A DNA stretch of 64,000 bases from Methylobacterium oryzihabitans (lineage in GTDB: Bacteria; Pseudomonadota; Alphaproteobacteria; Rhizobiales; Beijerinckiaceae). Positions 27,582 through 34,936 of this stretch are shown here, one piece after another. The stretch covers positions 124,001 to 188,000 of the forward strand of contig NZ_SACP01000001.1 in assembly GCF_004004555.2 (NCBI RefSeq), in the 5' to 3' direction. The notes under the pieces are model-generated. The model ran no database searches. It saw nothing but the letters and a program-made list of their open reading frames with translations, and was not told where the DNA came from. Positions within the stretch are counted from its first letter, which is position 1, and every line of letters starts with the position of its first letter. The position numbers were made by a program, and so were the translations under genes.

Positions 27582-28199
27582 ATGGTGCGCGACCTCACCG
27601 TGGTGAAGATCGGCGGCAGCCTCGTGGCCGAGAGCGGCCGGCTGCGCGGCCTCCTGTGCGCCCTCGCGGACGGCGCCGAGGGCCCCTGCGTCGTCGTGCC
27701 GGGCGGCGGCGGCCTCGCCGACGCGGTGCGGGCGGCCCAAGGAGCGCTCGCCTTCGACGATTCCCTCGCCCACCGCCTCGCCCTCTCGGCGATGGCCGGC
27801 ATGGCCCGGATCTTCGCCGCCCTCGAACCGCGGCTCTCCGTGGCGACCGATCCGGCCGTGGCCCTGGCAGCGGGCGGGATTCCGGTCTGGGACCCCTCCC
27901 CGCTCCTCGACGGGCATCCCGACATCCCCGAGACCTGGGACGTCACCTCCGACAGCCTCGCCCTCTGGCTCGCGGCGGACCTGCGCGCGGCCCGCTGCCT
28001 GATCGTCAAGTCCGCCGACCCGCCGCGGGACGACCTGCTCGACGCGGCCTTCCCGCTCTTCGCGGCGCGGTTCGACGGGGACATCCTGGTGCGAGGACCC
28101 GGCAAGGAATGGCTGCGCGCGGGCGCTGCCCGCACCCGCCGGGCGCCGCCCGGACCCGCCGGGGGCACGGCCCCCGGGCCCCGGGAGTGCGCGGCGTGA
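27582..28199 (+). CDS. Amino acid kinase family protein (MfnE-like)
   Basis: A 205-residue member of the aspartate/glutamate/uridylate kinase superfamily. It begins with the nucleotide/substrate loop VVKIGGSLVAESG and has a glycine-rich second loop VVVPGGGGLADAVR, then DVTSDSLALWLA and LIVKSADPP. Archaeal MfnE phosphorylates the furan intermediate from MfnB, and this protein sits directly downstream of mfnB, so the same role is likely. The last 25 residues are an Arg/Pro/Gly-rich tail that is probably disordered. It overlaps the next gene by 4 bp (GTGA). Confidence 0.75.
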   Translation: MVRDLTVVKIGGSLVAESGRLRGLLCALADGAEGPCVVVPGGGGLADAVRAAQGALAFDDSLAHRLALSAMAGMARIFAALEPRLSVATDPAVALAAGGIPVWDPSPLLDGHPDIPETWDVTSDSLALWLAADLRAARCLIVKSADPPRDDLLDAAFPLFAARFDGDILVRGPGKEWLRAGAARTRRAPPGPAGGTAPGPRECAA

Positions 28200-29668
28200 G
28201 CGAGCACCTCGTCTTCGTCACCGGCAAGCTCGCCCGGGCGCGGCTGGAAAAGGTCGCCGCGACCCTGCCCAAGGACCGCTTCACCTGGAGCATCGCCGAT
28301 GCCGGCGTGAAGGTCGCGGCGCTGATGACCGAAGAGATCATCCGCCGCCGCATCGCCGTGCCGGAGGGCGCCACCCGGATCATCCTGCCCGGCCGCTGCC
28401 GCGCCGACCTCGACGCCCTCTCGCGTCATTTCGGCGTGCCGGTCGAGCGCGGCCCCGACGAGATCATCGACCTGCCGGCCCATCTCGGCCTCGCCGGCCG
28501 CACCCTCGACCTGTCGCGGCACGACCTGACAATCTTCTCGGAGATCGTCGATGCCTCGCGGCTGACGCCGGAACAGATCCTGGCCCGGGCCCGCGACCTC
28601 GCCCGCCGCGGCGCCGACGTGATCGATCTCGGCGGCCTGCCCGACACCCCCTTCCCCCATCTCGAGGACACGATCCGCCTGCTCAAGGCCGAGGGACTGG
28701 CGGTCAGCGTCGATTCGTTCTCCCGCGACGAGCTCGCCCGCGGCGCGAAGGCCGGGGCCGACTACCTGCTCAGCCTCAGCGAGGACACGCTGGACCTCGC
28801 CTTCGAGACCGGCGCCGTGCCGGTGGTGGTGCCGGTGCGGCCCGACGACCTCGATTCCCTCGACCGCGCCATCGACCGGATGCGGCGCGCCGGCCTGCCC
28901 TTCCTCGCCGACCCGATCCTGGAGCCGATCCATTTCGGCTTCGCCGCCTCCTTGGTGCGCTACCACGAGATCCGCCGCCGCCATCCCGACATCGAGATGA
29001 TGATGGGGACTGGCAACCTCACCGAGCTGACAGAGGCCGACAGCGTCGGCGTCACCGCGCTGCTGGTCGGACTCTGTTCGGAACTGGCGATCCGCAACGT
29101 GCTGATCGTGCAGGTCTCCAACCACACCCGCCGCACCGTCGAGGAGCACGACGCCGCCCGCCGCGTCATGTACGCCGCCCGCGCCGACGCGGCGCTCCCC
29201 AAGGGCTACGGCCGGCAGTTGCTCAGCCTGCACGACAAGCGCCCCTACACCCTGACGCCCGACGAGATCGCGGGGCTGGCCGCCGAGGTCCGCGACCCGA
29301 ACTACCGCGTCGCGGTGGCCGAGGACGGGGTCCACATTTACAACCGCGCCGTTCACGCCACCGGCACCGACGCGATGGCGTTCTTTCCGCAACTCGACGT
29401 CGCCGGCGACGGCGCCCACGCCTTCTATCTCGGCGGCGAACTGACCAAGGCCGAGATCGCCTGGCGCCTCGGCAAGCGCTACGTCCAGGACGAGCCCCTC
29501 GATTGGGGCAGCGCCGTCGATGCGGTTGCCGAGGACACCACCCGGTTCAAGCAGGCCGGCCACACCCGCCACAGCGGCGACCGCGCCGCCGAGGATCTCC
29601 CCCCGACGAACACGCCGGCGGCCGGGCGGGTCGTCTGCGGCGTCGTCGTGCCGGACGAGGCGGAGTGA
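28196..29668 (+). CDS. Dihydropteroate synthase-like protein (DUF6513)
   Basis: A 490-residue protein with a GTG start overlapping the previous stop. The N-terminal domain (1-125, HLVFVTGKLARARLEKVA) is specific to this family. The C-terminal part (about 110-480) resembles dihydropteroate synthase: FSEIVDASRLTPEQI, ADVIDLGGLPDTPFPH, VSVDSF and the late TEADSVGVTALL. It is known from methylotroph and methanogen gene clusters tied to tetrahydromethanopterin synthesis. The catalysed step is inferred to be pterin-arylamine coupling but is unverified. It is the third gene of a tightly coupled operon. Confidence 0.83.
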   Translation: MSEHLVFVTGKLARARLEKVAATLPKDRFTWSIADAGVKVAALMTEEIIRRRIAVPEGATRIILPGRCRADLDALSRHFGVPVERGPDEIIDLPAHLGLAGRTLDLSRHDLTIFSEIVDASRLTPEQILARARDLARRGADVIDLGGLPDTPFPHLEDTIRLLKAEGLAVSVDSFSRDELARGAKAGADYLLSLSEDTLDLAFETGAVPVVVPVRPDDLDSLDRAIDRMRRAGLPFLADPILEPIHFGFAASLVRYHEIRRRHPDIEMMMGTGNLTELTEADSVGVTALLVGLCSELAIRNVLIVQVSNHTRRTVEEHDAARRVMYAARADAALPKGYGRQLLSLHDKRPYTLTPDEIAGLAAEVRDPNYRVAVAEDGVHIYNRAVHATGTDAMAFFPQLDVAGDGAHAFYLGGELTKAEIAWRLGKRYVQDEPLDWGSAVDAVAEDTTRFKQAGHTRHSGDRAAEDLPPTNTPAAGRVVCGVVVPDEAE

Positions 29669-29672
29669 GCCG

Positions 29673-30269
29673 GTGCCGCTGATCCTCGAAACCATCGTGA
29701 CGACGCAAGGCCCGGACGGCGCCCTGCACCTCGTGCCCTTCGGACTCATTCAGGAGGGCGAGGATTACGTCGTCGCCCCGTTTCGGCCCTCTCCGACGAT
29801 CCTCAACCTGGAGCATTCGCCCTACCTCGCCGCCGCCGCCCCCGCCGACATCCGGGTCATCGCCGGCTGCGTCACCGGCCGGCGCGACTGGCCGACCCTG
29901 CCCTGCACCCGCATCCCCGGCCGCCGCCTCGCCGACGCCTACGGGCACAGGGAGCTGGAGGTGGTCGAGACCCGCGACGACCCGGTGCGCCCGCGCTTCC
30001 GCTGCCGGGTGGTCCACGAGGAGGCCCACCGCGTCGTCGCCGGCGACAACCGCGCCAGGGCCGCGGTGCTGGAGGCCGCCATCCTGTCGACCCGGCTGCA
30101 CATGCTGGCGCCCGAGAAGGTCGCAGCCGAGATGCGCTACCTCCACATCGCCGTCGCCAAGACCGCCGGCGCGGCCGAGCGCGAGGCGTGGTCCTGGGTC
30201 GAGGACAAGGTCGCCGCGGCGCTCGGCTGGGGAGAGGCCGAGAGGCTGCCCGTCCCCGACGATCCCTGA
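29673..30269 (+). CDS. DUF447 family protein (flavin-reductase-like fold)
   Basis: A 198-residue DUF447 protein with a GTG start 4 bp after the previous stop. Family motifs are ILETIVTTQGPDG, HLVPFGLIQEGEDYVVAPFRPSPT and LNLEHSPYLA. The C-terminal half has EAAILSTRLHMLAP and EMRYLHIAVAKTAG. It corresponds to an uncharacterised archaeal-type gene of the tetrahydromethanopterin-linked C1 cluster in methylotrophs. FMN binding is suggested by fold relatives only. It is last in the tight operon. Confidence 0.8.
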   Translation: MPLILETIVTTQGPDGALHLVPFGLIQEGEDYVVAPFRPSPTILNLEHSPYLAAAAPADIRVIAGCVTGRRDWPTLPCTRIPGRRLADAYGHRELEVVETRDDPVRPRFRCRVVHEEAHRVVAGDNRARAAVLEAAILSTRLHMLAPEKVAAEMRYLHIAVAKTAGAAEREAWSWVEDKVAAALGWGEAERLPVPDDP

Positions 30270-30312
30270 TCGTCCGTTCGTTCGATGACGATCCGTGATC
30301 GTCCATTCGTTC
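30267..30312. promoter_or_regulatory. Paired 17-bp direct repeat upstream of the SRPBCC gene
   Basis: TGATCGTCCGTTCGTTC (30267-30283) and TGATCGTCCATTCGTTC (30296-30312) are 17-bp direct repeats with one mismatch and a 29-bp period, close to three helical turns. They lie about 60-105 bp before the start at 30373. Repeated regulator binding is inferred. Confidence 0.4.
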
Positions 30313-30372
30313 ACTATCCGCCGGGGGCGCACCGCCCCATCTTGCCGGCGGAAAAAGGAAGGAGACGCCTGA

Positions 30373-30912
30373 ATGAAGCTCGTGATCGGGGGCGCCCTCG
30401 CGGCGCTCGTCGCCCTGGCGCCGTTGGCGGCGCAGGCGCACGGCCCCTCGCGCAAGAAGGTGGAGGAGAAGATCACCATCAACGCCCCGCCCGAGAAGGT
30501 CTGGGCCGTGGTCGGCAACTTCCAGGACATGAGCTGGCTGCCGCCGGTCGAGAAGACCACCGGCCAGGGCGGCAACGAGATCAAGGCGACCCGCACCCTC
30601 ACGCTGAAGGGCGGGGCGACGGTGGACGAGGAGCTCTACAAGTACTCGGCCGAGAACCGCAGCCTGTCCTACCGGATCAACAAGGTCGACGTGAAGACCC
30701 TGCCGGTCAACAACTACTCGTCCACGATCAAGGTCGAGCCGGCCGACGGCGGCCAGTCGACCGTGACCTGGGACGGCGCGTTCTACCGCGGCTACATGAA
30801 CAACGACCCGCCGCCGGACCTCAACGACGAGGCGGCGATCAAGGCGGTGAAGGGCCTCTACCAGGACGGGCTGCAGGGCCTGAAGGCGAAGATCGAGAAG
30901 GGCAACTCGTGA
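30373..30912 (+). CDS. MxaD-like periplasmic SRPBCC protein
   Basis: A 179-residue START/SRPBCC protein with a signal peptide (MKLVIGGALAALVALAPLAAQA, about 22 aa). The fold signature starts KITINAPPEKVWAVVGNF, and WLPPVEKTTGQGGNEIKATRTL follows. Homologues include MxaD, which assists methanol dehydrogenase-cytochrome interaction. The late segment VTWDGAFYRGYMNN is typical. The beta-propeller gene follows with a 4-bp GTGA overlap. A role in quinoprotein electron transfer is inferred from similarity and pairing. Confidence 0.8.
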   Translation: MKLVIGGALAALVALAPLAAQAHGPSRKKVEEKITINAPPEKVWAVVGNFQDMSWLPPVEKTTGQGGNEIKATRTLTLKGGATVDEELYKYSAENRSLSYRINKVDVKTLPVNNYSSTIKVEPADGGQSTVTWDGAFYRGYMNNDPPPDLNDEAAIKAVKGLYQDGLQGLKAKIEKGNS

Positions 30913-31853
30913 CGGGCCGCGCGGCCCGGATCCTCGGGCCGCTCCTGGTGCTCCTGGCCGCGCTCCCGGCCCGGGCCGAGGAGGCGTTCGTCACCGCCCA
31001 GAGCGCCGAGGTGGTCGAGGTCGTGGACCTCGACGCCCGCAAGGTGGTGGCGACGATCCCGGTGCCGGGCGCGCCCGCCGGCATCGCCCTCTCGCCCGAC
31101 CGGACGCGGGCCTACGTCACCGCCCCCGAGGCCAAGGCGCTGGCGGTGATCGACACCGCCGCCCGCACCGTGACGAAGACCCTGGCCCTCGGCGGCGGCC
31201 CGCTCGGCGTCGGGGTCAACCCGGTCTCCGGCGCGGTCTACGTCGCCGACTGGTACGCCAAGCGCCTGTGGGTGGTCGATCCGACGACGCTGGCTGTGGC
31301 GGGCGAGATCGTGGTCGGCACCTCGCCCTCCGGCATCGCCGTCACCGGCGACGGCCGGTTCCTGCTCGCCGCCGACCGCGACGACGACGCGGTCTCCCTC
31401 GTCGACACCGCCACCGGCCGGCGCCTCGCGGCGATCCCGGTCGGCACCCGCCCGTTCGGAGTCACGATCGATGCCGAGGGGCGGCGCGCCTACACCGCCA
31501 ATGTCGGCTCGAACGACGTCTCGGTGATCGACCTCGCGGCGCGAAAGGAGATCGCCCGGGTCCCGGTCGGTGAGCGGCCCTACGCGGTGGCGCTGACCGG
31601 CGGGCGCGCGTTCGTCACCGACCAGTACGGCGGCACGGTCAGCACCTTCGACACCGCCACCCTGGCGCCCGGCCCGCGCATCGCCGTCGGCGACTACCCC
31701 GAGGGCATCGCGGCGAGCCGCGACGGCCGCCGGATCTACGTCGCCAACTGGGAATCGAACACGCTGAGCATCATCGACACCGCGACCCTGACGGTCGTCG
31801 GACAGGTGAAGACCGCGGACGGGCCGCGGGCGTTCGGGGATTTTTTAAAGTAG
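30909..31853 (+). CDS. PQQ-dependent catabolism-associated YVTN beta-propeller protein
   Basis: A 314-residue exported beta-propeller. A short signal (ILGPLLVLLAALPARA) precedes about seven YVTN-type repeats of the form 'PDRTRAYVTAPEAKALAVIDTA', with GTSPSGIAVTGDGR and GERPYAVALTGGRAFVTDQ as further units. It fits the PQQ-dependent catabolism-associated propeller family and is coupled to the MxaD-like gene. The exact function of that family is unknown; it may scaffold or sense periplasmic quinoprotein partners. GTG start at 30909. Confidence 0.8.
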   Translation: MTGRAARILGPLLVLLAALPARAEEAFVTAQSAEVVEVVDLDARKVVATIPVPGAPAGIALSPDRTRAYVTAPEAKALAVIDTAARTVTKTLALGGGPLGVGVNPVSGAVYVADWYAKRLWVVDPTTLAVAGEIVVGTSPSGIAVTGDGRFLLAADRDDDAVSLVDTATGRRLAAIPVGTRPFGVTIDAEGRRAYTANVGSNDVSVIDLAARKEIARVPVGERPYAVALTGGRAFVTDQYGGTVSTFDTATLAPGPRIAVGDYPEGIAASRDGRRIYVANWESNTLSIIDTATLTVVGQVKTADGPRAFGDFLK

Positions 31854-31926
31854 ACGGCGCCGGATCCGGCGTCTTGCGGGAGACTGCGGCGGCCCCTAAC
31901 CTCAAGGTTGCCGCCGGAGCCCCGCG

Positions 31927-32898
31927 ATGACCGACGCTGCCCATCCCGACTCCGACGACGGCCGGTTCGACAAGGGCGGCGAGGCCGACGACCCGCCACC
32001 GCGGCCTCTCGCACTGGCCCACCTGCAATTGTCGCCGATCGAGAACAAGCCGGCGCGGCGGTTCCAACTCCGCCTCACCCTCGCCTGCAACATCGACACG
32101 ATCGACGGAGCCGATGCCTCCTACGAGTTGCGGCTTCGGCAATGCCATGTCCATCTGGTGATGCAGAATTGCACGCTGGATTACCGCTCGGCCTATTCCT
32201 GGACCCTGCCCGGGGAAGTTTTTTCCGGGACTTCCACGGAAACGTCGCGGAAGGCGGCGTCGCGGCGCGGCGAAGCCGCCGCCGAGGCCGGGCTGGCCGG
32301 CAAGTTCTTCGGCCATCTCGGCGTCAAGGGTTCCGGCAAGATTTCGGCCCAGCGCAGCTCGGGGCAGACCGCGGAGGAGTCCTTCACGTCGCAGCACTCG
32401 CTTCAGATCATCGGCTTCATCGGCGAGAGCTGGTTCGTCGGTGACCAGTTCCGGGGCGATCCCCGGCATGGCGGCTACCTGCGGGAGCGGTACTTTCACG
32501 AGCGTGGCAACGACCCGCTCTGTGCCGTCGACGTCAAGCCCGGCGCTGCCCTGGCCACGGTCACGGCGGAAGTCCGCGTGCGGATGGGGCAGCTCGATGG
32601 CTATCTTCTCGACCCTCTCGGTCGACCCAAGCGGGAGATCGGCGCCGGGGAAGCCGAGGACATCGCTCGAAGCCTGAAGGACCGGCTGAGCGGGATGGTT
32701 GTCGGCAAGACCCTGCGCGCACAGCAGGCCGACCGCTATCCCGATCTGCCGCCCAGCGTCTTCGTTCTGGCGACGGACGTGGTGCGGGCGCACATGCCGC
32801 GGGAGCGCACCACGGCACTCTCGGCGCCAGTCCTGCCTGCCATTCCCGCGGGGCTGCCGACACGAACGACGCGGCGCCAGAGCAAGTCAAAGCCGTGA
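31927..32898 (+). CDS. Uncharacterised protein, partner of LRR protein 2
   Basis: A 323-residue protein with no family recognised and no signal peptide. The N-terminus is acidic (about 1-25). Residues 40-100 look beta-rich (RFQLRLTLACNIDTI and YELRLRQCHVHLVMQ). A Gly/Ala/Lys-rich amphipathic stretch covers about 100-140 (AGLAGKFFGHLGVKGSGK). After it come FTSQHSLQIIGFIGESWFVGD and a helical section; the C-terminus is basic. The ATG has a GGAG-type site upstream. It overlaps the following LRR gene by 4 bp (GTGA), so both proteins are probably made and used together. Function unknown. Confidence 0.6.
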   Translation: MTDAAHPDSDDGRFDKGGEADDPPPRPLALAHLQLSPIENKPARRFQLRLTLACNIDTIDGADASYELRLRQCHVHLVMQNCTLDYRSAYSWTLPGEVFSGTSTETSRKAASRRGEAAAEAGLAGKFFGHLGVKGSGKISAQRSSGQTAEESFTSQHSLQIIGFIGESWFVGDQFRGDPRHGGYLRERYFHERGNDPLCAVDVKPGAALATVTAEVRVRMGQLDGYLLDPLGRPKREIGAGEAEDIARSLKDRLSGMVVGKTLRAQQADRYPDLPPSVFVLATDVVRAHMPRERTTALSAPVLPAIPAGLPTRTTRRQSKSKP

Positions 32899-34172
32899 GC
32901 TTCGCACCCGACGATCCGCTGTGGGCGACCCTGGCGGCGATCGAGGCCGAGCCGAGCGGCCAGTTCCGTGATCTCGTTGCTGCCGCCCGTCTCGATCCGG
33001 CGACCGATTTCCGCGGAGCGGATCTATCGGGCTGGCCGCTTGCGGGGGCGGACCTGTCCGGATTCGATTTCACCGCTACGGATCTGCGTGGAACCGGGCT
33101 GCGCCACGCGGTGCGTTGGGAAGGGCTCGTGCTAGCTGAGGCCGATCTCGATCCGGCGGATCGAGTGTGGTGGGAGAGGCTCGGGGGTCGATCAGACCCG
33201 CCGTCCCAACCGCCTCCCGACTTCTCCCTTGAGGCTGCGCACGAGATGATCCTCGCCGGGCAGGCGCCTCCGCCGGAGTGGCGGCCTTGGATCACGTCAC
33301 TCAATTTTTTCCGTGCAGATCTGAGCGATCTGACGCCGCTTGCGGGCCTGAGCCGGCTGAAGAACCTCATCGTGGGCAGCACGTCGGTGCGCGATCTGAC
33401 GCCGCTTGCGGGTCTGAGCCGGCTGACAAGCCTCGACGTGAGCCGCACGTCGGTGCGCGATCTGACGCCGCTTGCGGGTCTGAGCCGGCTGACAAGCCTC
33501 GACGTGAGCCGCACGTCGGTGCGCGATCTGACGCCGCTTGTAGGCCTGAGCGGGCTGGCGAGCCTCGACGTGAATTACACATCGGTGAGCGATCTGACGC
33601 CGCTTGCGGGCCTGAGCGGGCTGACGAGCCTCGACGTGAGTTGCACGTCGGTGCGCGGTCTGACACCGCTTGCGGGCTTGGTCGGGCTGACGCGCCTCGA
33701 CGTGAGCCGCACGTCGGTGAGCGATCTGACGCCGCTTGCGGGCCTGAGCGGGCTGACGAACCTAGACATGAATTACACGTCGGTGAGCGATCTGACGCCG
33801 CTTGCGGGCCTGAGCGGGCTGACGAACCTAGACATGAATTACACGTTGGTGAGCGATCTGACGCCGCTTGCGGGCCTGAGCGGGCTGACGCGCCTCGACT
33901 TGAGCGGCACGCCGGTGAACGATCTGGCGCCGCTTGCAGACCTAAGCGGACTGACGCGCCTCGACTTGAGTCGCACGTCGGTGCACGATCTAACGCCACT
34001 TGCGGGCTTGAGCGGGCTGACGCGCCTCGACGTGAGTCGCACGCCGGTGCGCGATCTAACGCCGCTTTCGAGCGCGTGCCGCCTGACAATATTTATGGAT
34101 AATGATGTCATAAAATATAAATTGCCGCCGAACAAATCGGGGCAGATGATAGAGCTTATACCATTATCTTGA
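32895..34172 (+). CDS. Pentapeptide-like/LRR protein 2
   Basis: A 425-residue protein. Residues about 36-75 contain pentapeptide-like repeats (FRGADLSGWPLAGADLSGFD and TATDLRGTGL). Residues about 115-145 form the cap also present in the first LRR protein (EMILAGQAPPPEWRPWI then SLNFFRADLSDLTPL). About 11 LRRs of 22 residues follow (consensus LTPLAGLSGLTRLDVSRTSVSD) and a short AT-rich-encoded C-terminus (MDNDVIKYKLPPNKSG). No signal peptide. The GTG start overlaps the upstream unknown gene. The last 100 bp are clearly AT-rich for this genome, suggesting transfer. Likely a cytoplasmic interaction scaffold; function unknown. Confidence 0.7.
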   Translation: MSFAPDDPLWATLAAIEAEPSGQFRDLVAAARLDPATDFRGADLSGWPLAGADLSGFDFTATDLRGTGLRHAVRWEGLVLAEADLDPADRVWWERLGGRSDPPSQPPPDFSLEAAHEMILAGQAPPPEWRPWITSLNFFRADLSDLTPLAGLSRLKNLIVGSTSVRDLTPLAGLSRLTSLDVSRTSVRDLTPLAGLSRLTSLDVSRTSVRDLTPLVGLSGLASLDVNYTSVSDLTPLAGLSGLTSLDVSCTSVRGLTPLAGLVGLTRLDVSRTSVSDLTPLAGLSGLTNLDMNYTSVSDLTPLAGLSGLTNLDMNYTLVSDLTPLAGLSGLTRLDLSGTPVNDLAPLADLSGLTRLDLSRTSVHDLTPLAGLSGLTRLDVSRTPVRDLTPLSSACRLTIFMDNDVIKYKLPPNKSGQMIELIPLS

Positions 34173-34232
34173 CGCCTTTGCCGGCGTCCAGAGCGGTGGA
34201 TCAGAACCAAACCGACCGCCACCTCGATGTCC

Positions 34233-34415
34233 TCACCCCTCCGGATGCCGCTCGCGCCAGCGCGGGCCGGGGCCGCGCATGTAGTGCAGTTCGGGCCGGT
34301 ACGGGTCGGTGAGCGCGGTCGTCAGGGTCTGCCAGACCCGGGCGATGCGGCCGAGGAACGCGGTCGGCATCCAGTCGTCTCCTGCGCGGCGATGCGGTCC
34401 CGCCATCCCGAGCAC
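34233..34415 (-). CDS. Possible small hypothetical protein
   Basis: A 60-codon ORF with GTG start (ATG at 34406 also possible). The protein has a helical segment (FLGRIARVWQTLTTALTD) followed by PYRPELHYMRGPGPRWRERHP, which looks protein-like in composition. No strong ribosome site and no family. Reported with low confidence because the opposite strand is also open here. Confidence 0.3.
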   Translation of the reverse strand: MLGMAGPHRRAGDDWMPTAFLGRIARVWQTLTTALTDPYRPELHYMRGPGPRWRERHPEG

Positions 34416-34497
34416 GCAGCATGCCGCCGCCCGGTTGCCGGACCGTTGACGCAGGATCCCCTACCCGAGGGGCGGTTTCGCGGCCGGATCGGGGCGG

Positions 34498-34644
34498 CTA
34501 GATCACGCCCGCGAGAGCGAGCGCCCCGGCGGCGATCACCGCCAGCATCGCGCCCCACAGGTCGAGCGGCACCGATTGCCACAGGGCCGGCGCGGTCTCG
34601 GCGGCGGCGGGCCGGGCGGCCCGCATCGGGGCGGTGTGGCGCAT
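34498..34644 (-). CDS. Small single-pass membrane protein
   Basis: A 48-residue protein starting MRHTAPMRAARPAA. The C-terminal half is one transmembrane helix (LWGAMLAVIAAGALALAGVI). A strong CGGGAGGAC site lies upstream of the ATG at 34644, which is the main support. It is upstream of, and on the other strand from, the amidase. Function unknown. Confidence 0.5.
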   Translation of the reverse strand: MRHTAPMRAARPAAAETAPALWQSVPLDLWGAMLAVIAAGALALAGVI

Positions 34645-34936
34645 GTCGTCCTCCCGAAGCGGCCGTGCCGGCCGTCGACGTTCCATCCCGGGCACCCGTC
34701 TGCGCGGGCCTCCCTCCACCGATCTACACGCGCCTGCCCAAGTTGACGACAGGCCTTGATGAGTTCGTCGGCAATTCCACGGCAGCCGACCGCTCAAACT
34801 TGCGCCCATGCGCAAGCATTGCCTCATTGCGATGCAGTCGCGGCGTCCGTGGACGGTGCGGAGGGCTGCATCCGGCGCCCTTGCTCCCGCGGCCCCGGCC
34901 GTGCTCGGTTGCGTCGCAGTCCCGAAGGAGCCGCCG

